A DNA stretch of 64,000 bases from Gaiella occulta (GTDB lineage: Bacteria > Actinomycetota > Thermoleophilia > Gaiellales > Gaiellaceae): NCBI RefSeq assembly GCF_003351045.1, contig NZ_QQZY01000002.1:62001-126000 (forward strand). The letters run 5' to 3'. The notes below the pieces were generated by a model that ran no database searches, was not told the origin of the DNA, and worked only from the letters and a program-made list of their open reading frames with translations. The translations under genes and the position numbers were made by a program. Positions within the stretch are counted from its first letter, which is position 1. Every line of letters starts with the position of its first letter. This document shows positions 45,052-54,039 of this stretch, in pieces.

Positions 45052-45077
45052 TGACCCGCACGTCCAACGGAGGGCAC

Positions 45078-46268
45078 ATGCAGCGGTGGCACAAGATCGT
45101 GGGGCTCGTCGCAGCGCTCGCGCTTCTCGCCGGCGTCGGCGCGACCGCGCAGGCGGCTCGGACCACGTCCACGGCCGAACCGGTCAAGGTCGGCATCATC
45201 TATTCGAGAACGGGATTCCTCGCCGCCTACGGCGCCGAGTACATCCAGGGGCTCCGCTACGGGCTCGCGTACGCGACCAGGGGCACCAACGCGGTCGGCG
45301 GCCGCCCGATCGAGCTCACGCTCGTCGACGATGCCGGTGATCCGGCCAAGGCCGTCTCGGCGGCGAAGGACCTGATCGGGAAGGGCTACAAGATCCTCGC
45401 CGGCACCGTGTCGTCGGGCGTCGCACTGCAGCTCGCGCCGCTCGCCGCGCAGAATCAGATCCTCTACATCTCCGGCCCGGCCGCGACGGACGCGCTCACG
45501 GGGATCAACAGGTACACGTTCCGGTCGGGTCGTCAGAGCTACCAGGACGTGCTCGCCGCGAGCTCGTACCTCGGCGGCGGCGTCGGGAAGAACGTGACCG
45601 TGTTCGCCCAGGACTCGGCGTTCGGCCTCGGCAACTTCCTCGCCGTCAACCAGGTCATGGGGAACCTCGGCGGCCAGAAGGTGAGCCGCGTGCTGGTGCC
45701 GCTGTCGGCGCAGGACTTCACGCCCTTCGCCCAGCAGGTGAAGCAGCAGAAGACCGATCTCCTCTTCGTCGCGTGGGCCGGCACCACCGCCCCCGCGATG
45801 TGGCGGGCGCTCGAGCAGCAGGGCATCTTCGCGGCGACGGACAAGGTCGTCACCGGCCTTGCCGAACGGGCCACCTACGCGACGTTCGGCCTGGTCGCGT
45901 CGCAGATCTCGTTCCTCTCGCACTACGTCTACACGGCGCCGAAGAACAAGGTCAACGACTACCTCGTCAGATCCATGAGGAAGCGCAACCAGGTGCCCGA
46001 CCTGTTCACGCCGGACGGGTTCGTCGCCGGCCAGATGATCGTGCGGGCGCTCGAAAAGGGCTCCGCCACCGACGTCGACAGGATGATCGCGGCGCTCGAG
46101 GGCTGGAGCTTCACCGGGCCCAAGGGGCAGCAGACGATCCGCGCGTCGGATCATGCGATGCTGCAGCCGATGTTCCAGGTCAAGCTGACCCAGAAGGACG
46201 GCAAGTACGTCCCGGTCGTGCTCAAGTCGCTGCGCGCGAAGTACACGGCGCCGCCGGAGAAGAAGTAG
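45078..46268 (+). CDS. ABC transporter substrate-binding protein, Liv/branched-chain type
   Basis: 396 residues. Signal peptide MQRWHKIVGLVAALALLAG to about AQAA, then a Peripla_BP_6 fold: KVGIIYSRTGFLAAYGAEYIQG, VDDAGDPAKAVSAAKDLI, and YISGPAATDALTG. It lacks a lipobox Cys, so it is released or held by other means. Liv-type receptors bind amino acids, aromatic acids, amides or urea; the downstream CoA genes favour a carboxylic acid. ATG 45078 with RBS CGGAGG. Confidence 0.92.
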   Translation: MQRWHKIVGLVAALALLAGVGATAQAARTTSTAEPVKVGIIYSRTGFLAAYGAEYIQGLRYGLAYATRGTNAVGGRPIELTLVDDAGDPAKAVSAAKDLIGKGYKILAGTVSSGVALQLAPLAAQNQILYISGPAATDALTGINRYTFRSGRQSYQDVLAASSYLGGGVGKNVTVFAQDSAFGLGNFLAVNQVMGNLGGQKVSRVLVPLSAQDFTPFAQQVKQQKTDLLFVAWAGTTAPAMWRALEQQGIFAATDKVVTGLAERATYATFGLVASQISFLSHYVYTAPKNKVNDYLVRSMRKRNQVPDLFTPDGFVAGQMIVRALEKGSATDVDRMIAALEGWSFTGPKGQQTIRASDHAMLQPMFQVKLTQKDGKYVPVVLKSLRAKYTAPPEKK

Positions 46269-46295
46269 CGGCGACCGGCCGGACGACGCAGGATC

Positions 46296-47057
46296 GTGGC
46301 CACCGTGACTCCGATCCTCGCCACCCGTGACCTCGGGCTCGACATCGGCGGCGCGCGCATCGTCGCCGATGTCTCGCTCGAGGTGCGGGAGGGCGAGTTC
46401 GTCGGCATCATCGGGCCGAACGGGGCGGGCAAGACCACGCTCTTCAACCTCCTCTCCGGACTGGCGCACCCGACGGCCGGAACCGTGGAGCTCGACGGGC
46501 GGGACATCACCGGCGAGCCGCCGTTCCGGCGCACGCAGGCGGGACTCGGGCGCACGTTCCAGGTGTCGAGCGTCTTCCCGCTGCTCGACGTGGGCGAGAA
46601 CGTCCGTCTCGCGGCCGAGGCGCGGCTCGGCGGCGCCTTCAGCCTGCGGCGCCGTGCCCGCCGCTTCCGCCCGGCGCTCGACCGCGCCGCATGGGCGCTC
46701 GCGCGGGTGGGCCTCGCCGACCGCGTCGCGACCCCGGCGGGGATGCTCTCCCACGGCGACAAGCGCAAGCTCGAGCTCGCGATGCTGCTCGCCGGCGAGC
46801 CCCGCGTGATCCTGCTCGACGAGCCGATGGCCGGCGTCTCGTTCGAGGACGTCGACGACCTCGTCGCGCTGATCGCGTCGGTGCACCGCGAGGAGGGCAA
46901 GACGGTGCTGATGGTCGAGCACCGCATGGAGGTCGTGGTCGGCCTCGCCGAGCGGATCGCGGTCATGCACCACGGCGCGCTGCTCGCCTTCGACGCCCCG
47001 GACGCCGTGATGGCGAACGAGACGGTGCAGACGGCCTACCTGGGAGAGCCGCTGTGA
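46296..47057 (+). CDS. ABC transporter ATP-binding protein, LivG type
   Basis: 253 residues. Walker A GPNGAGKTT, signature LSHGDKRKLELA (the LSHGD variant of LivG), Walker B VILLDEPMAG and switch His in MVEHRMEVV. GLGRTFQ in the Q-loop region is LivG-typical. Supplies energy to the importer with the following LivF-type ATPase. GTG 46296 or GTG 46305 start; ends in GTGA overlap with the next gene. Confidence 0.95.
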   Translation: MATVTPILATRDLGLDIGGARIVADVSLEVREGEFVGIIGPNGAGKTTLFNLLSGLAHPTAGTVELDGRDITGEPPFRRTQAGLGRTFQVSSVFPLLDVGENVRLAAEARLGGAFSLRRRARRFRPALDRAAWALARVGLADRVATPAGMLSHGDKRKLELAMLLAGEPRVILLDEPMAGVSFEDVDDLVALIASVHREEGKTVLMVEHRMEVVVGLAERIAVMHHGALLAFDAPDAVMANETVQTAYLGEPL

Positions 47058-47776
47058 GCCCGGCATCCGCCCTCTCCGTCTCCGATCTGCACACCTACCT
47101 GGGCGAGTCGCACGTCCTGCAGGGAGTGTCCTTCGACGTCGCCGCGGGCGGCGTCACCGCGCTGCTCGGGCGCAACGGCGTCGGCAAGACGACGACGCTG
47201 CGCGCGATGCTCGGGCTCGTGCCCCGCTCGCGGGGCACGGTCGCGCTCGCCGGCGACGACGTCACGCGACTGGCGACGCACGCTATCGTGCGGCGCGGCG
47301 TCGGGTACGTGCCCGAGGATCGCGACGTCTTCGCCGGGCTCACCGTGGACGAGAACCTGCGGCTCGCCGAGCGAGGCCGCGACCCGCGCTACGAGCTCGT
47401 CTACGACCTCTTCCCGGATCTGCGCCGGCGCGGCGCGCAGCGCGCGGGCACGCTCTCGGGCGGGCAGCAGCAGATGGTCGCGATCGCCCGCGCGCTGCTC
47501 AACGACAACCGCGTGCTGCTCGTGGACGAGCCGACGAAGGGGCTGTCGCCGCTGCTCGTGAGCGAGGTCGCGAGTGCGCTCGAGCGGGCGGCGCAGCTGA
47601 CGACGGTGCTGCTCGTGGAGCAGAACCTCGGCGTCGTGCAGCGGCTCGCCCGCCACGTGGTCGTGCTCGACGGCGGACGCGTCGTCTACGAGGGCGTCGC
47701 CGAGGAGCTGCTGGCCGACCACGCGCGCGTGCGGCAGCTGCTCGGCGTGCACGGCGAAGGGCGGCCCGCGGCATGA
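47054..47776 (+). CDS. ABC transporter ATP-binding protein, LivF type
   Basis: 240 residues. Walker A GRNGVGKTT, signature LSGGQQQMVAIARAL, Walker B VLLVDEPTKGLSP, switch in LLVEQNLG; VGYVPEDRDVFAGLTV is the LivF Q-loop region. Pairs with the LivG-type ATPase. GTG 47054 overlaps the previous stop by 4 bp, and its stop overlaps the permease ATG by 4 bp. Confidence 0.95.
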   Translation: MSPASALSVSDLHTYLGESHVLQGVSFDVAAGGVTALLGRNGVGKTTTLRAMLGLVPRSRGTVALAGDDVTRLATHAIVRRGVGYVPEDRDVFAGLTVDENLRLAERGRDPRYELVYDLFPDLRRRGAQRAGTLSGGQQQMVAIARALLNDNRVLLVDEPTKGLSPLLVSEVASALERAAQLTTVLLVEQNLGVVQRLARHVVVLDGGRVVYEGVAEELLADHARVRQLLGVHGEGRPAA

Positions 47777-48654
47777 GCACCTTCGTGCTCCTCACGATCA
47801 CGGGGCTGGGCCTCGGCGCGATGTACTTCCTCGTCGCCTCCGGCCTGTCGCTCATCTACGGGCTGATGGGCGTGCTCAACTTCGCCCACGGCGCGTTCAT
47901 CACCGTGGGGGCCTACGCGGCCTGGTGGACGGCGGGACACGTCGGCGGCGCCGCCGGCGCCAGGCTCGTGGCGGGAGGCGCTTTCGGCCTCCTCGTCGGC
48001 GCGGTGCTCGCGGCGCTCGTCGAGCTCGTCTTCATCCGGCCGCTCTACCGGCGGCCCATCGAGCAGGTGCTGGTCACGGTGGGCCTCGCTCTTGCGCTCG
48101 GGGCGCTCGTGCAGGGCACCTGGGGCAACGACGCGCGGCCGTTCCCGGTGCCCGCCTGGATGGTCGACACGACGACGGTGCTGGGTGCGAACATCCCGAA
48201 CGACCGCTTCGTCGAGATCGCGGCGGCGGCGGTCGTGCTCGCGGCGCTGACGGCCTTCCTGCGCCGGACGCGCTTCGGCCTCGTCATCCGCGCCGGCGTC
48301 GAGAACCGCGCGATGGTGACTGCGCTCGGAATCGACGTGCGCCGGGCGTTCACGCTCGTGTTCGCGCTCGGCGGCGCGCTCGCGGCGCTTGCCGGCGTGC
48401 TCTCCGGCGTCTACTACGGCTCGGTCGACCCGAGCCGCGGCACCGCGCTGCTGATCTTCGCGTTCATCGTCGTCGTCATCGGCGGGTTCGGCTCGATCGG
48501 CGGCTCGGCGATCGCCGCCGTCGCGGTCGGCCTGCTCCAGCAGTACGCGAACTTCTACGCATCGAGCGGCACCGGGGATCTCGCGGTCGTCCTCCTCCTC
48601 GCCGCCGTGCTGCTCGTGCGGCCGGGCGGGCTCGCGCCGAAGGTGGCGCATTGA
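47773..48654 (+). CDS. ABC transporter permease, LivH type
   Basis: 293 residues, about eight membrane helices. GLGAMYFLVASGLSLIYGLMGVLNFAHGAFITVGAY is the LivH N-terminal signature and GVENRAMVTALGIDVRR the coupling (EAA-like) loop. Forms the pore with the LivM-type permease. ATG 47773; stop overlaps the next gene start. Confidence 0.95.
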   Translation: MSTFVLLTITGLGLGAMYFLVASGLSLIYGLMGVLNFAHGAFITVGAYAAWWTAGHVGGAAGARLVAGGAFGLLVGAVLAALVELVFIRPLYRRPIEQVLVTVGLALALGALVQGTWGNDARPFPVPAWMVDTTTVLGANIPNDRFVEIAAAAVVLAALTAFLRRTRFGLVIRAGVENRAMVTALGIDVRRAFTLVFALGGALAALAGVLSGVYYGSVDPSRGTALLIFAFIVVVIGGFGSIGGSAIAAVAVGLLQQYANFYASSGTGDLAVVLLLAAVLLVRPGGLAPKVAH

Positions 48655-49703
48655 GCCGCATGCGCCGGATCGGTCCCGCGGCGACCGCGCTCCTCCTGCT
48701 CGCCCTCGCGCCGGCGCTTGCGATCGACGTCCCGGTCGTCTTCACGGGGCCGCTCGACAGCCCGGGCACGCTGCAGCTGCTCGCGCTCTGCTTCGTCTTC
48801 GCGGGGGTCGCGCTCAGCTACGACCTGCTGTTCGGGTTCACCGGCCTGCTCTCGTTCGGACACGCGCTCTACGTCGCCGTCGGCGTCTACGCGACCGCGA
48901 TCGCGCTGACGAAATGGGAGTGGGGCCTGTGGCCGACGCTCGCGTTCGTCGCCTTCGTCGCGCTCGCGCTGCCGCTCGTGCTCGGCGCCGTGAGCCTGCG
49001 CGTGGGAGGCATCGCCTTCGCGATGGTGACGCTCGCGTTCGCCCAGGCGGGCACGGTGCTCGTGCAGAAGAACCCGTACGGCTGGACAGGCGGCGAGGAG
49101 GGTATCGGGCTCGCCTTCGACCACGTGCCCGACGTCTTCGTCGGCGTCCTCAACACGAAGAACCTCTACTGGCTGGCGCTCGGCTACGCAGCCGCGGTGT
49201 TCGTCGTCGTGCGGCTCGCCGTCGGCTCGTCCGCCGGTCACGTCTGGCGGGCGATTCGCGAGAACGAGCGGCGCGTCGAAGTGATCGGGCTGCGGCCGTT
49301 CCCGTTCAAGCTCGCCGCCTTCGTGCTCGCGTCGTTCCTCGCCAGCGCCGGCGGGGTCGTGTGGCTGCTGCTGATCGGCGGCGCCACCCCGGAGGTGACG
49401 ACGGCGAACTTCACCCTCTCGCTGCTCGTGATGGTGGTGCTCGGCGGCGCCGGCACGCGCTACGGCGCGATGATCGGAGGGTTCCTCTACACGCTGCTCG
49501 ACCAGCGGCTCGGCTCGCTCGGCGGCTCCTCCGCGGTGCAGGGTCTGCCCGACGTGCTGCGGGTGCCGCTCTCGGAGCCCCTCTTCCTGCTCGGCGCGCT
49601 GTTCGTCGCGGTCGTCTTCTTCGTCCCGGGCGGGCTCGGCGGCCTGCCGCTGCGGCTGCGCGGCCTGTGGACGCGCCGGGCGCAGCCGGAGGCGGGATCG
49701 TGA
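48651..49703 (+). CDS. ABC transporter permease, LivM type
   Basis: 350 residues, about ten membrane helices. YDLLFGFTGLLSFGHALYVAVGVY is the LivM signature, and the coupling loop is AIRENERRVEVIGL. TTG 48651 keeps the operon's 4-bp overlap (TTGA) and has GGTGG four bases before it; ATG 48660 is the alternative. The stop overlaps the hydrolase GTG. Confidence 0.93.
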   Translation: MSRMRRIGPAATALLLLALAPALAIDVPVVFTGPLDSPGTLQLLALCFVFAGVALSYDLLFGFTGLLSFGHALYVAVGVYATAIALTKWEWGLWPTLAFVAFVALALPLVLGAVSLRVGGIAFAMVTLAFAQAGTVLVQKNPYGWTGGEEGIGLAFDHVPDVFVGVLNTKNLYWLALGYAAAVFVVVRLAVGSSAGHVWRAIRENERRVEVIGLRPFPFKLAAFVLASFLASAGGVVWLLLIGGATPEVTTANFTLSLLVMVVLGGAGTRYGAMIGGFLYTLLDQRLGSLGGSSAVQGLPDVLRVPLSEPLFLLGALFVAVVFFVPGGLGGLPLRLRGLWTRRAQPEAGS

Positions 49704-50482
49704 GCATCCACATCGCGTGGGAGCGCCGCGGCAGGGGGACGCCGCTCGTGCTCGTGCACGGCCTCGGCTACGGGCGCTGGGGCTGGGAGCCGGTCGCGGA
49801 CGAGCTCGCCCGCCGCTTCGGCGTCGTCCTGCTCGACAACCGGGGCATCGGAGCGAGCGATGCGCCCCCCGGGCCGTACACGGCCGCGGAGATGGCGGCC
49901 GACGTCGTGCAGGTGATGGACGAGGCGGGGCTCGAGCGTGCGCACCTGCTCGGCACGAGCCTCGGCGGCATGGTCGCGCAGGAGCTCGCGCTCGCCCATC
50001 CCGAGCGGGTCGACCGGCTCGTGCTCGCCTGTACGACGCCGGGTGGGCCGAACGCGCACCCGCTCCCGCAGGAGACGCTGCGCCTCGTCGAGGAGGCCCC
50101 GTCGCTCGCACCCGAGGTGGCGCTGCGCCGCTTCGTCGAGAACGCTCTCGCGCCGGCGACCCCGGCAAGACGGCCCGAGCTCGCAGAGCGGATCGTCGCG
50201 CTTCGCCTCGCCGCGCCGCAGAATCCGGCCGCGTGGGCGGCGCAGGCGGCAGCCGCAGCGTCGTTCGACGCCTACGGACGCCTCGGCGCGCTCTCGGCGC
50301 CGACGCTCGTCCAGCACGGCACGGCTGACCGTGTCGTCGACGTGCGCAACGGCGAGCTGCTCGCCGGTCTCATCCCCGCAGCGCGACTCGAGATCTTCGA
50401 AGGAGCCGGTCACCTCTTCTTCTGGGAGCAGCCCGAGGCCTTCGTCGCCTCCGTCGTCTCGTTCCTGGAGGATCGCAGCTGA
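49700..50482 (+). CDS. Alpha/beta hydrolase
   Basis: 260 residues. Oxyanion segment LVHGLGYGRWGW, nucleophile elbow GTSLGG (S87), acid D210 in GTADRVVD and H238 in GAGHLFF complete the triad. LDNRGIGASDAPPGPYT matches 3-oxoadipate enol-lactonase-like and related esterases. In this operon it may hydrolyse an ester or lactone before CoA activation. GTG 49700 overlaps the permease stop; its TGA overlaps the ligase ATG. Confidence 0.9.
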   Translation: MSIHIAWERRGRGTPLVLVHGLGYGRWGWEPVADELARRFGVVLLDNRGIGASDAPPGPYTAAEMAADVVQVMDEAGLERAHLLGTSLGGMVAQELALAHPERVDRLVLACTTPGGPNAHPLPQETLRLVEEAPSLAPEVALRRFVENALAPATPARRPELAERIVALRLAAPQNPAAWAAQAAAAASFDAYGRLGALSAPTLVQHGTADRVVDVRNGELLAGLIPAARLEIFEGAGHLFFWEQPEAFVASVVSFLEDRS

Positions 50483-51975
50483 TGGGGGCGCAGCTCACGA
50501 TCGGGCGCTGGCTGGCAGACAGGGCGCGCAACTCGCCGCGCCGGGTCGCGGTCGAGTTCCTCGGCGGCCGCATCACGTACGCGGAGCTCGACGCCCGCAC
50601 GCGCCGCGTCGCCGCCGGGCTCGCCGCCCGCGGGCTGCGTCGCGGCGACCGGCTCGCCACGCTCACCGCGACCTCGCCCGATCACGTCGCCGTCCTCTTC
50701 GCCTGCGCGCGCCTCGGCGTGGCGCTGCAGCCGCTCTCGTGGCGGCTGTCGCCGGCCGAGCTCGCCTACCAGCTCGAGGATGCGCAGCCGTCCCTGCTGC
50801 TCGTGTCGGCGGAGCACGACGGGCTCGCGCGCCGGACGGGGACGGCCGTGCCCGTGGAGCGGATCGGCGATGCGGCGCTCGAGCGCGACGGCGACGTGCA
50901 GGACGTCGCCGAGGACGACGACGCGCTGCTGCTCGTGTACACGTCGGGCACGACCGGGAAGCCCAAGGGGGCCGTCCTCACACACGCGAACTGCTTCTGG
51001 ACGAACCTCTCGTTCGACCGCACGAGCGGTCTGCGCGACACCGACGTCGTCCTGCAGGTGCTTCCGCAGTTCCACGTCGGCGGCTGGAACGTGCAGCCGC
51101 TGCTCGCCTGGTGGAAAGGCGCCACGGTCGTGCTCGAGCCGTCGTTCGCGCCGGAATGCACGCTCCGGCTCATCGAGGAGCGTCGCGTGACGACGATGAT
51201 GGGCGTGCCGGCGACGTACCTGTTCCTGGCGCAGGATCCGCGTTTCGACGAAGCCGACCTCTCGAGCCTGCGCCTGGCGGTCGTCGGGGGCGCGCCGATG
51301 CCGGAGCCGCTGCTCGAGAGGTGGCGCGACCGCGGTGTCGAGATCGTCCAGGGCTACGGGCTCACCGAGGCGGCGCCGAACGTGCTCTGCCTGCCGCCCG
51401 AGGATGCGGCGCGCAAGCTCGGTTTCGCCGGCAAGCCGTATCCGCACGTCGACGTGGCGCTGCGCGATCCCGACACGGGCGCCTTGCTGGAGGGAGCCGG
51501 CACGGGGGAGCTCGTCGTGCGCGGCCCGAACGTGTTCGCCGGCTACTGGCGCGATCCGGGGGCGACGGCGGCGGCGTTCGCGGACGGCTGGCTGCTCACC
51601 GGCGATCTGGCCGAGAGGGACGCCGAGGGCTACTACCGCATCGTCGGCCGCAGCAAGGACATGATCATCTCCGGCGGCGAGAACGTGTACCCCGCCGAGA
51701 TCGAGGATGTCCTGCATGCCCACCCGGCCGTGGCGGAGGCGGCCGTGATCGGCGTGCCCGACGAGCGCTGGGGCGAGGCGTGCCTCGCGTTCGTGGCGCT
51801 CGTGCCCGGGCGGGACGCGAACGAGGACGATCTCCTCGCCCATTGCCGGGGCCGCCTCGCGCGCTTCAAGGTGCCGCGGGCGGTGCGGTTCGTGGAGGCG
51901 CTGCCACGCTCGGGGACGGACAAGGTGTCGAAGGACGATCTGCGCTCGCTCGCGGCGCGGGAGGAGGCTCGGTGA
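50482..51975 (+). CDS. Acyl-CoA synthetase (AMP-forming)
   Basis: 497 residues, ANL superfamily. P-loop YTSGTTGKPKGA at 153-164, VIQGYGLTEAAPN-like IVQGYGLTEAAPN (A5), LTGDLAERDAEGYYRIVGRSKDMIISGGENVYP (A7-A8) and the C-terminal catalytic Lys in SGTDKVSKDDL. It should activate a carboxylic acid to its CoA thioester. The binding pocket cannot be read for substrate. Lies directly after the hydrolase and before the TetR gene, with 4-bp overlap. Confidence 0.94.
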   Translation: MGAQLTIGRWLADRARNSPRRVAVEFLGGRITYAELDARTRRVAAGLAARGLRRGDRLATLTATSPDHVAVLFACARLGVALQPLSWRLSPAELAYQLEDAQPSLLLVSAEHDGLARRTGTAVPVERIGDAALERDGDVQDVAEDDDALLLVYTSGTTGKPKGAVLTHANCFWTNLSFDRTSGLRDTDVVLQVLPQFHVGGWNVQPLLAWWKGATVVLEPSFAPECTLRLIEERRVTTMMGVPATYLFLAQDPRFDEADLSSLRLAVVGGAPMPEPLLERWRDRGVEIVQGYGLTEAAPNVLCLPPEDAARKLGFAGKPYPHVDVALRDPDTGALLEGAGTGELVVRGPNVFAGYWRDPGATAAAFADGWLLTGDLAERDAEGYYRIVGRSKDMIISGGENVYPAEIEDVLHAHPAVAEAAVIGVPDERWGEACLAFVALVPGRDANEDDLLAHCRGRLARFKVPRAVRFVEALPRSGTDKVSKDDLRSLAAREEAR

Positions 51976-52595
51976 CCGGGACGATCACGGGCGCGGACGG
52001 GAGGCCGCTGTCAGCGCGGGGGGAGCGCACGCGCCAGCGCCTGCTCGAGGCGGCGGAGGACGTGTTCGCCGATCTCGGCTACCACGACGCGTCGATCGTG
52101 AAGATCACCGAGGCGGCGGGCGTGGGACAGGGAACCTTCTACCTCTACTTCACCGGGAAGAAGGGGATCTTCGACGAGCTCGTGCTCGACCTGAACCATC
52201 GCGTGCGGCAGGCGATGACCGAGGCCGCGGAGCAGGGAGCGACGCGCGCCGAGAAGGAGCAGCTCGGCTTCGCCGCGTTCTTCCACTTCACCGCGGAGCA
52301 TCCCGCGCTGTATCGCATCATCCGCCAGGCCGAGTTCGTCTCGCCCGAGATCCTGCAACTCCACTACGAGCGCCTCACCAACGGCTACGTGGCGGGGCTG
52401 CGCCAGGCGATGGAGGCGGGCGAGATCGAGGGCGGCGACCCCGAGCTGCTCGCCTGGGCGCTGATGGGGATCGGCGAGCTCGTCGGCATGCGCTGGATCC
52501 TGTGGGCGGGTCGCGACGCCCTGCCCGCCGAGGTGTCCGCGGAGCTCGCGAGCATCATCGCCCGCACGATCGGCGCGCGGAGCGGGGCGGCGTGA
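51972..52595 (+). CDS. TetR-family transcriptional regulator
   Basis: 207 residues. N-terminal helix-turn-helix RTRQRLLEAAEDVFADLGYHDASIVKITEAAGVGQGTFYLYFTGK is the classic TetR_N pattern; the C-terminal ligand domain is helical with AFFHFTAEHPALYRIIRQAEF. It is encoded inside the operon and probably represses it, with an acyl-CoA as a plausible inducer. Candidate operator at 45032-45051. GTG 51972, 4-bp overlaps on both sides. Confidence 0.93.
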   Translation: MTGTITGADGRPLSARGERTRQRLLEAAEDVFADLGYHDASIVKITEAAGVGQGTFYLYFTGKKGIFDELVLDLNHRVRQAMTEAAEQGATRAEKEQLGFAAFFHFTAEHPALYRIIRQAEFVSPEILQLHYERLTNGYVAGLRQAMEAGEIEGGDPELLAWALMGIGELVGMRWILWAGRDALPAEVSAELASIIARTIGARSGAA

Positions 52596-53608
52596 GCGGC
52601 GCAATCGGGCTCGCCGCGACCGCCCACTACCTGCCCGAGCGCTGGCTCAGCGCCGCCGAGATCGGCGCGGCCGCGGCCATCCCCGAGCAGGTGATCGTGG
52701 AGAAGTTCGGCCTGCGCGGCAAGCACGTGGCCGCGCCGGACGAGCACGTGAGCGATCTCGCCGTCGCCGCGGCGTCCCGCCTGCTCGGCGAGCACGGCGT
52801 CGATCCGGCGTCCGTCGGCGCGGTCGTCTACTACGGCTCGACCTGGAAGGACTACATGGTGTGGCAGGCGGCGCCGGCGATCGCGCACCGGCTCGGCTGC
52901 GCGAACGCATACGCGGTGGAGTACGACAACGTCTCGATGGGGACGCCGGTGGCGCTGCGATTCGCCCGTGCGCTGCTCGTCGCCGAGCCGGATCTCGGCA
53001 GCATCCTGCTCGTCGCCGCCTGCCGCGAGTCGTACCTGCTCGACTACGGCAACGCGCGCTCCCGCTTCATGTTCAACTTCGGCGACGGCGCCGTCGCAGG
53101 GCTGCTGACGGCGGGAGCGGACAGGAACCTGCTGCTCGGCTCGCACGCGATCACCGACGGCTCGTTCGCGCTGCAGGTGAAGGTGCCTGCCGGGGGAAGC
53201 GTCGAGCCTGCCTCGCATGCGTCCGTCGACGGCCGGCGGCACTTCCTCGACGTCGCCGATCCGTCCGCGATGAAGGACGGCCTCGACGAGGTGTCGCTGC
53301 CGAACTTCGTCGCCGTGGCAGAGGGGGCGCTCGCGCGCTCCGGTGCCCGGCTCGAGGATGTCTCGTACCTCTGCGGCATCCACATGAAGCGGTCGATGCA
53401 CGAGCAGATCGTCGCCGCGCTCGGCCTCGCGCCGTCGCGCGCCGCCTACCTGGACGACACCGGCCACATGAGCGGCGTCGACCCGCTGCTCGCGCTCGAC
53501 CGCGCGGTGCGCGCCGGCGAGGTGGTCGACGGCGACCTCGTGCTGCTGCTCGCCGCCGGCACCGGCTACACATGGGCGGCGAGCGTCGTACGCTGGGGTC
53601 CGGCGTGA
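52592..53608 (+). CDS. KAS III-like thiolase-fold protein with Ser in place of catalytic Cys
   Basis: 338 residues. Fold markers of FabH-type ketoacyl synthases are present (SDLAVAAASRLL, MFNFGDGAVAGLL, AAGTGYTWAASVV). The active site is altered: at the nucleophile position EYDNVSMG has S115, where FabH has a Cys; H264 in GIHMKRS corresponds to the catalytic His; and GHMSGVDP puts His292 where FabH has Asn (GNTS). DpsC-like homologues with Ser act as acyltransferases/starters. So a condensing role is doubtful; acyl transfer or thioester cleavage is plausible. GTG start, overlaps on both ends. Confidence 0.85.
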   Translation: MSGAIGLAATAHYLPERWLSAAEIGAAAAIPEQVIVEKFGLRGKHVAAPDEHVSDLAVAAASRLLGEHGVDPASVGAVVYYGSTWKDYMVWQAAPAIAHRLGCANAYAVEYDNVSMGTPVALRFARALLVAEPDLGSILLVAACRESYLLDYGNARSRFMFNFGDGAVAGLLTAGADRNLLLGSHAITDGSFALQVKVPAGGSVEPASHASVDGRRHFLDVADPSAMKDGLDEVSLPNFVAVAEGALARSGARLEDVSYLCGIHMKRSMHEQIVAALGLAPSRAAYLDDTGHMSGVDPLLALDRAVRAGEVVDGDLVLLLAAGTGYTWAASVVRWGPA

Positions 53609-54039
53609 GCGCGATGCGCGAGCTGATCGGCACCGAGCTCGGTCCGAGCGCGTGGCTCGAGGTCTCGCAGCAGCGGATCGACGCGTTCGCGGGAGCGACC
53701 GACGACCCGCAGTGGATTCACACCGATCCGGCGCGCGCGGCCGCGGGGCCTTTCGGCAGGACGGTCGCGCACGGCTTCCTCACCCTGTCGCTGTGCGTGC
53801 CCTTGCTCGCCGGCATGCTTCCCCTGGACGGCTACCGGCTGACCGTCAACTACGGGCTCAACCGTGTTCGCTTCCCGGCGCCGCTGCCGTCCGGCTCGCG
53901 CATCCGCGCGCGCTTCACGGTCGTCTCGGTCGACGAGGTCGCCGGCGGCGACCAGGCCGTCGTGGCGGCGACGGTGGAGTGCGAGGGCGTCGAGAAGCCG
54001 GTGTGCGTGGCCGAGCTCGTGCTGCGGCTGCTGCGGTGA
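53605..54039 (+). CDS. MaoC-family (R)-hydratase-like protein
   Basis: 144 residues, single hot-dog domain. The hydratase motif DPQWIHTDPARA (Asp and His of the D-x4-H dyad) and FGRTVAHGFLTLSL match MaoC/PhaJ-type enoyl-CoA hydratases. It would hydrate an enoyl-CoA to a 3-hydroxyacyl-CoA, feeding the next enzyme. GTG 53605 gives a 4-bp overlap; ATG 53614 is an alternative. Confidence 0.92.
   Translation: MSAMRELIGTELGPSAWLEVSQQRIDAFAGATDDPQWIHTDPARAAAGPFGRTVAHGFLTLSLCVPLLAGMLPLDGYRLTVNYGLNRVRFPAPLPSGSRIRARFTVVSVDEVAGGDQAVVAATVECEGVEKPVCVAELVLRLLR

Larger units (their letters stand above)
44773..45077 (+). other. Repeat-rich leader region before the liv/acyl-CoA operon
   Basis: This 305-bp stretch has no supported gene. 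It holds, in order, the 12-bp-arm inverted repeat, a perfect 24-bp palindrome, an 8-bp-arm inverted repeat (44953-44960 and 44969-44976, arm GCGGAGCC), a promoter-like pair and a near-promoter operator-like repeat. The density of dyads suggests multi-protein control of the operon. Confidence 0.7.

Noticed and set aside
48660-48662. ATG as preferred LivM start
   Set aside because: TTG 48651 keeps the 4-bp overlap seen throughout the operon and has a closer ribosome-binding sequence; the ATG stays as an alternative.
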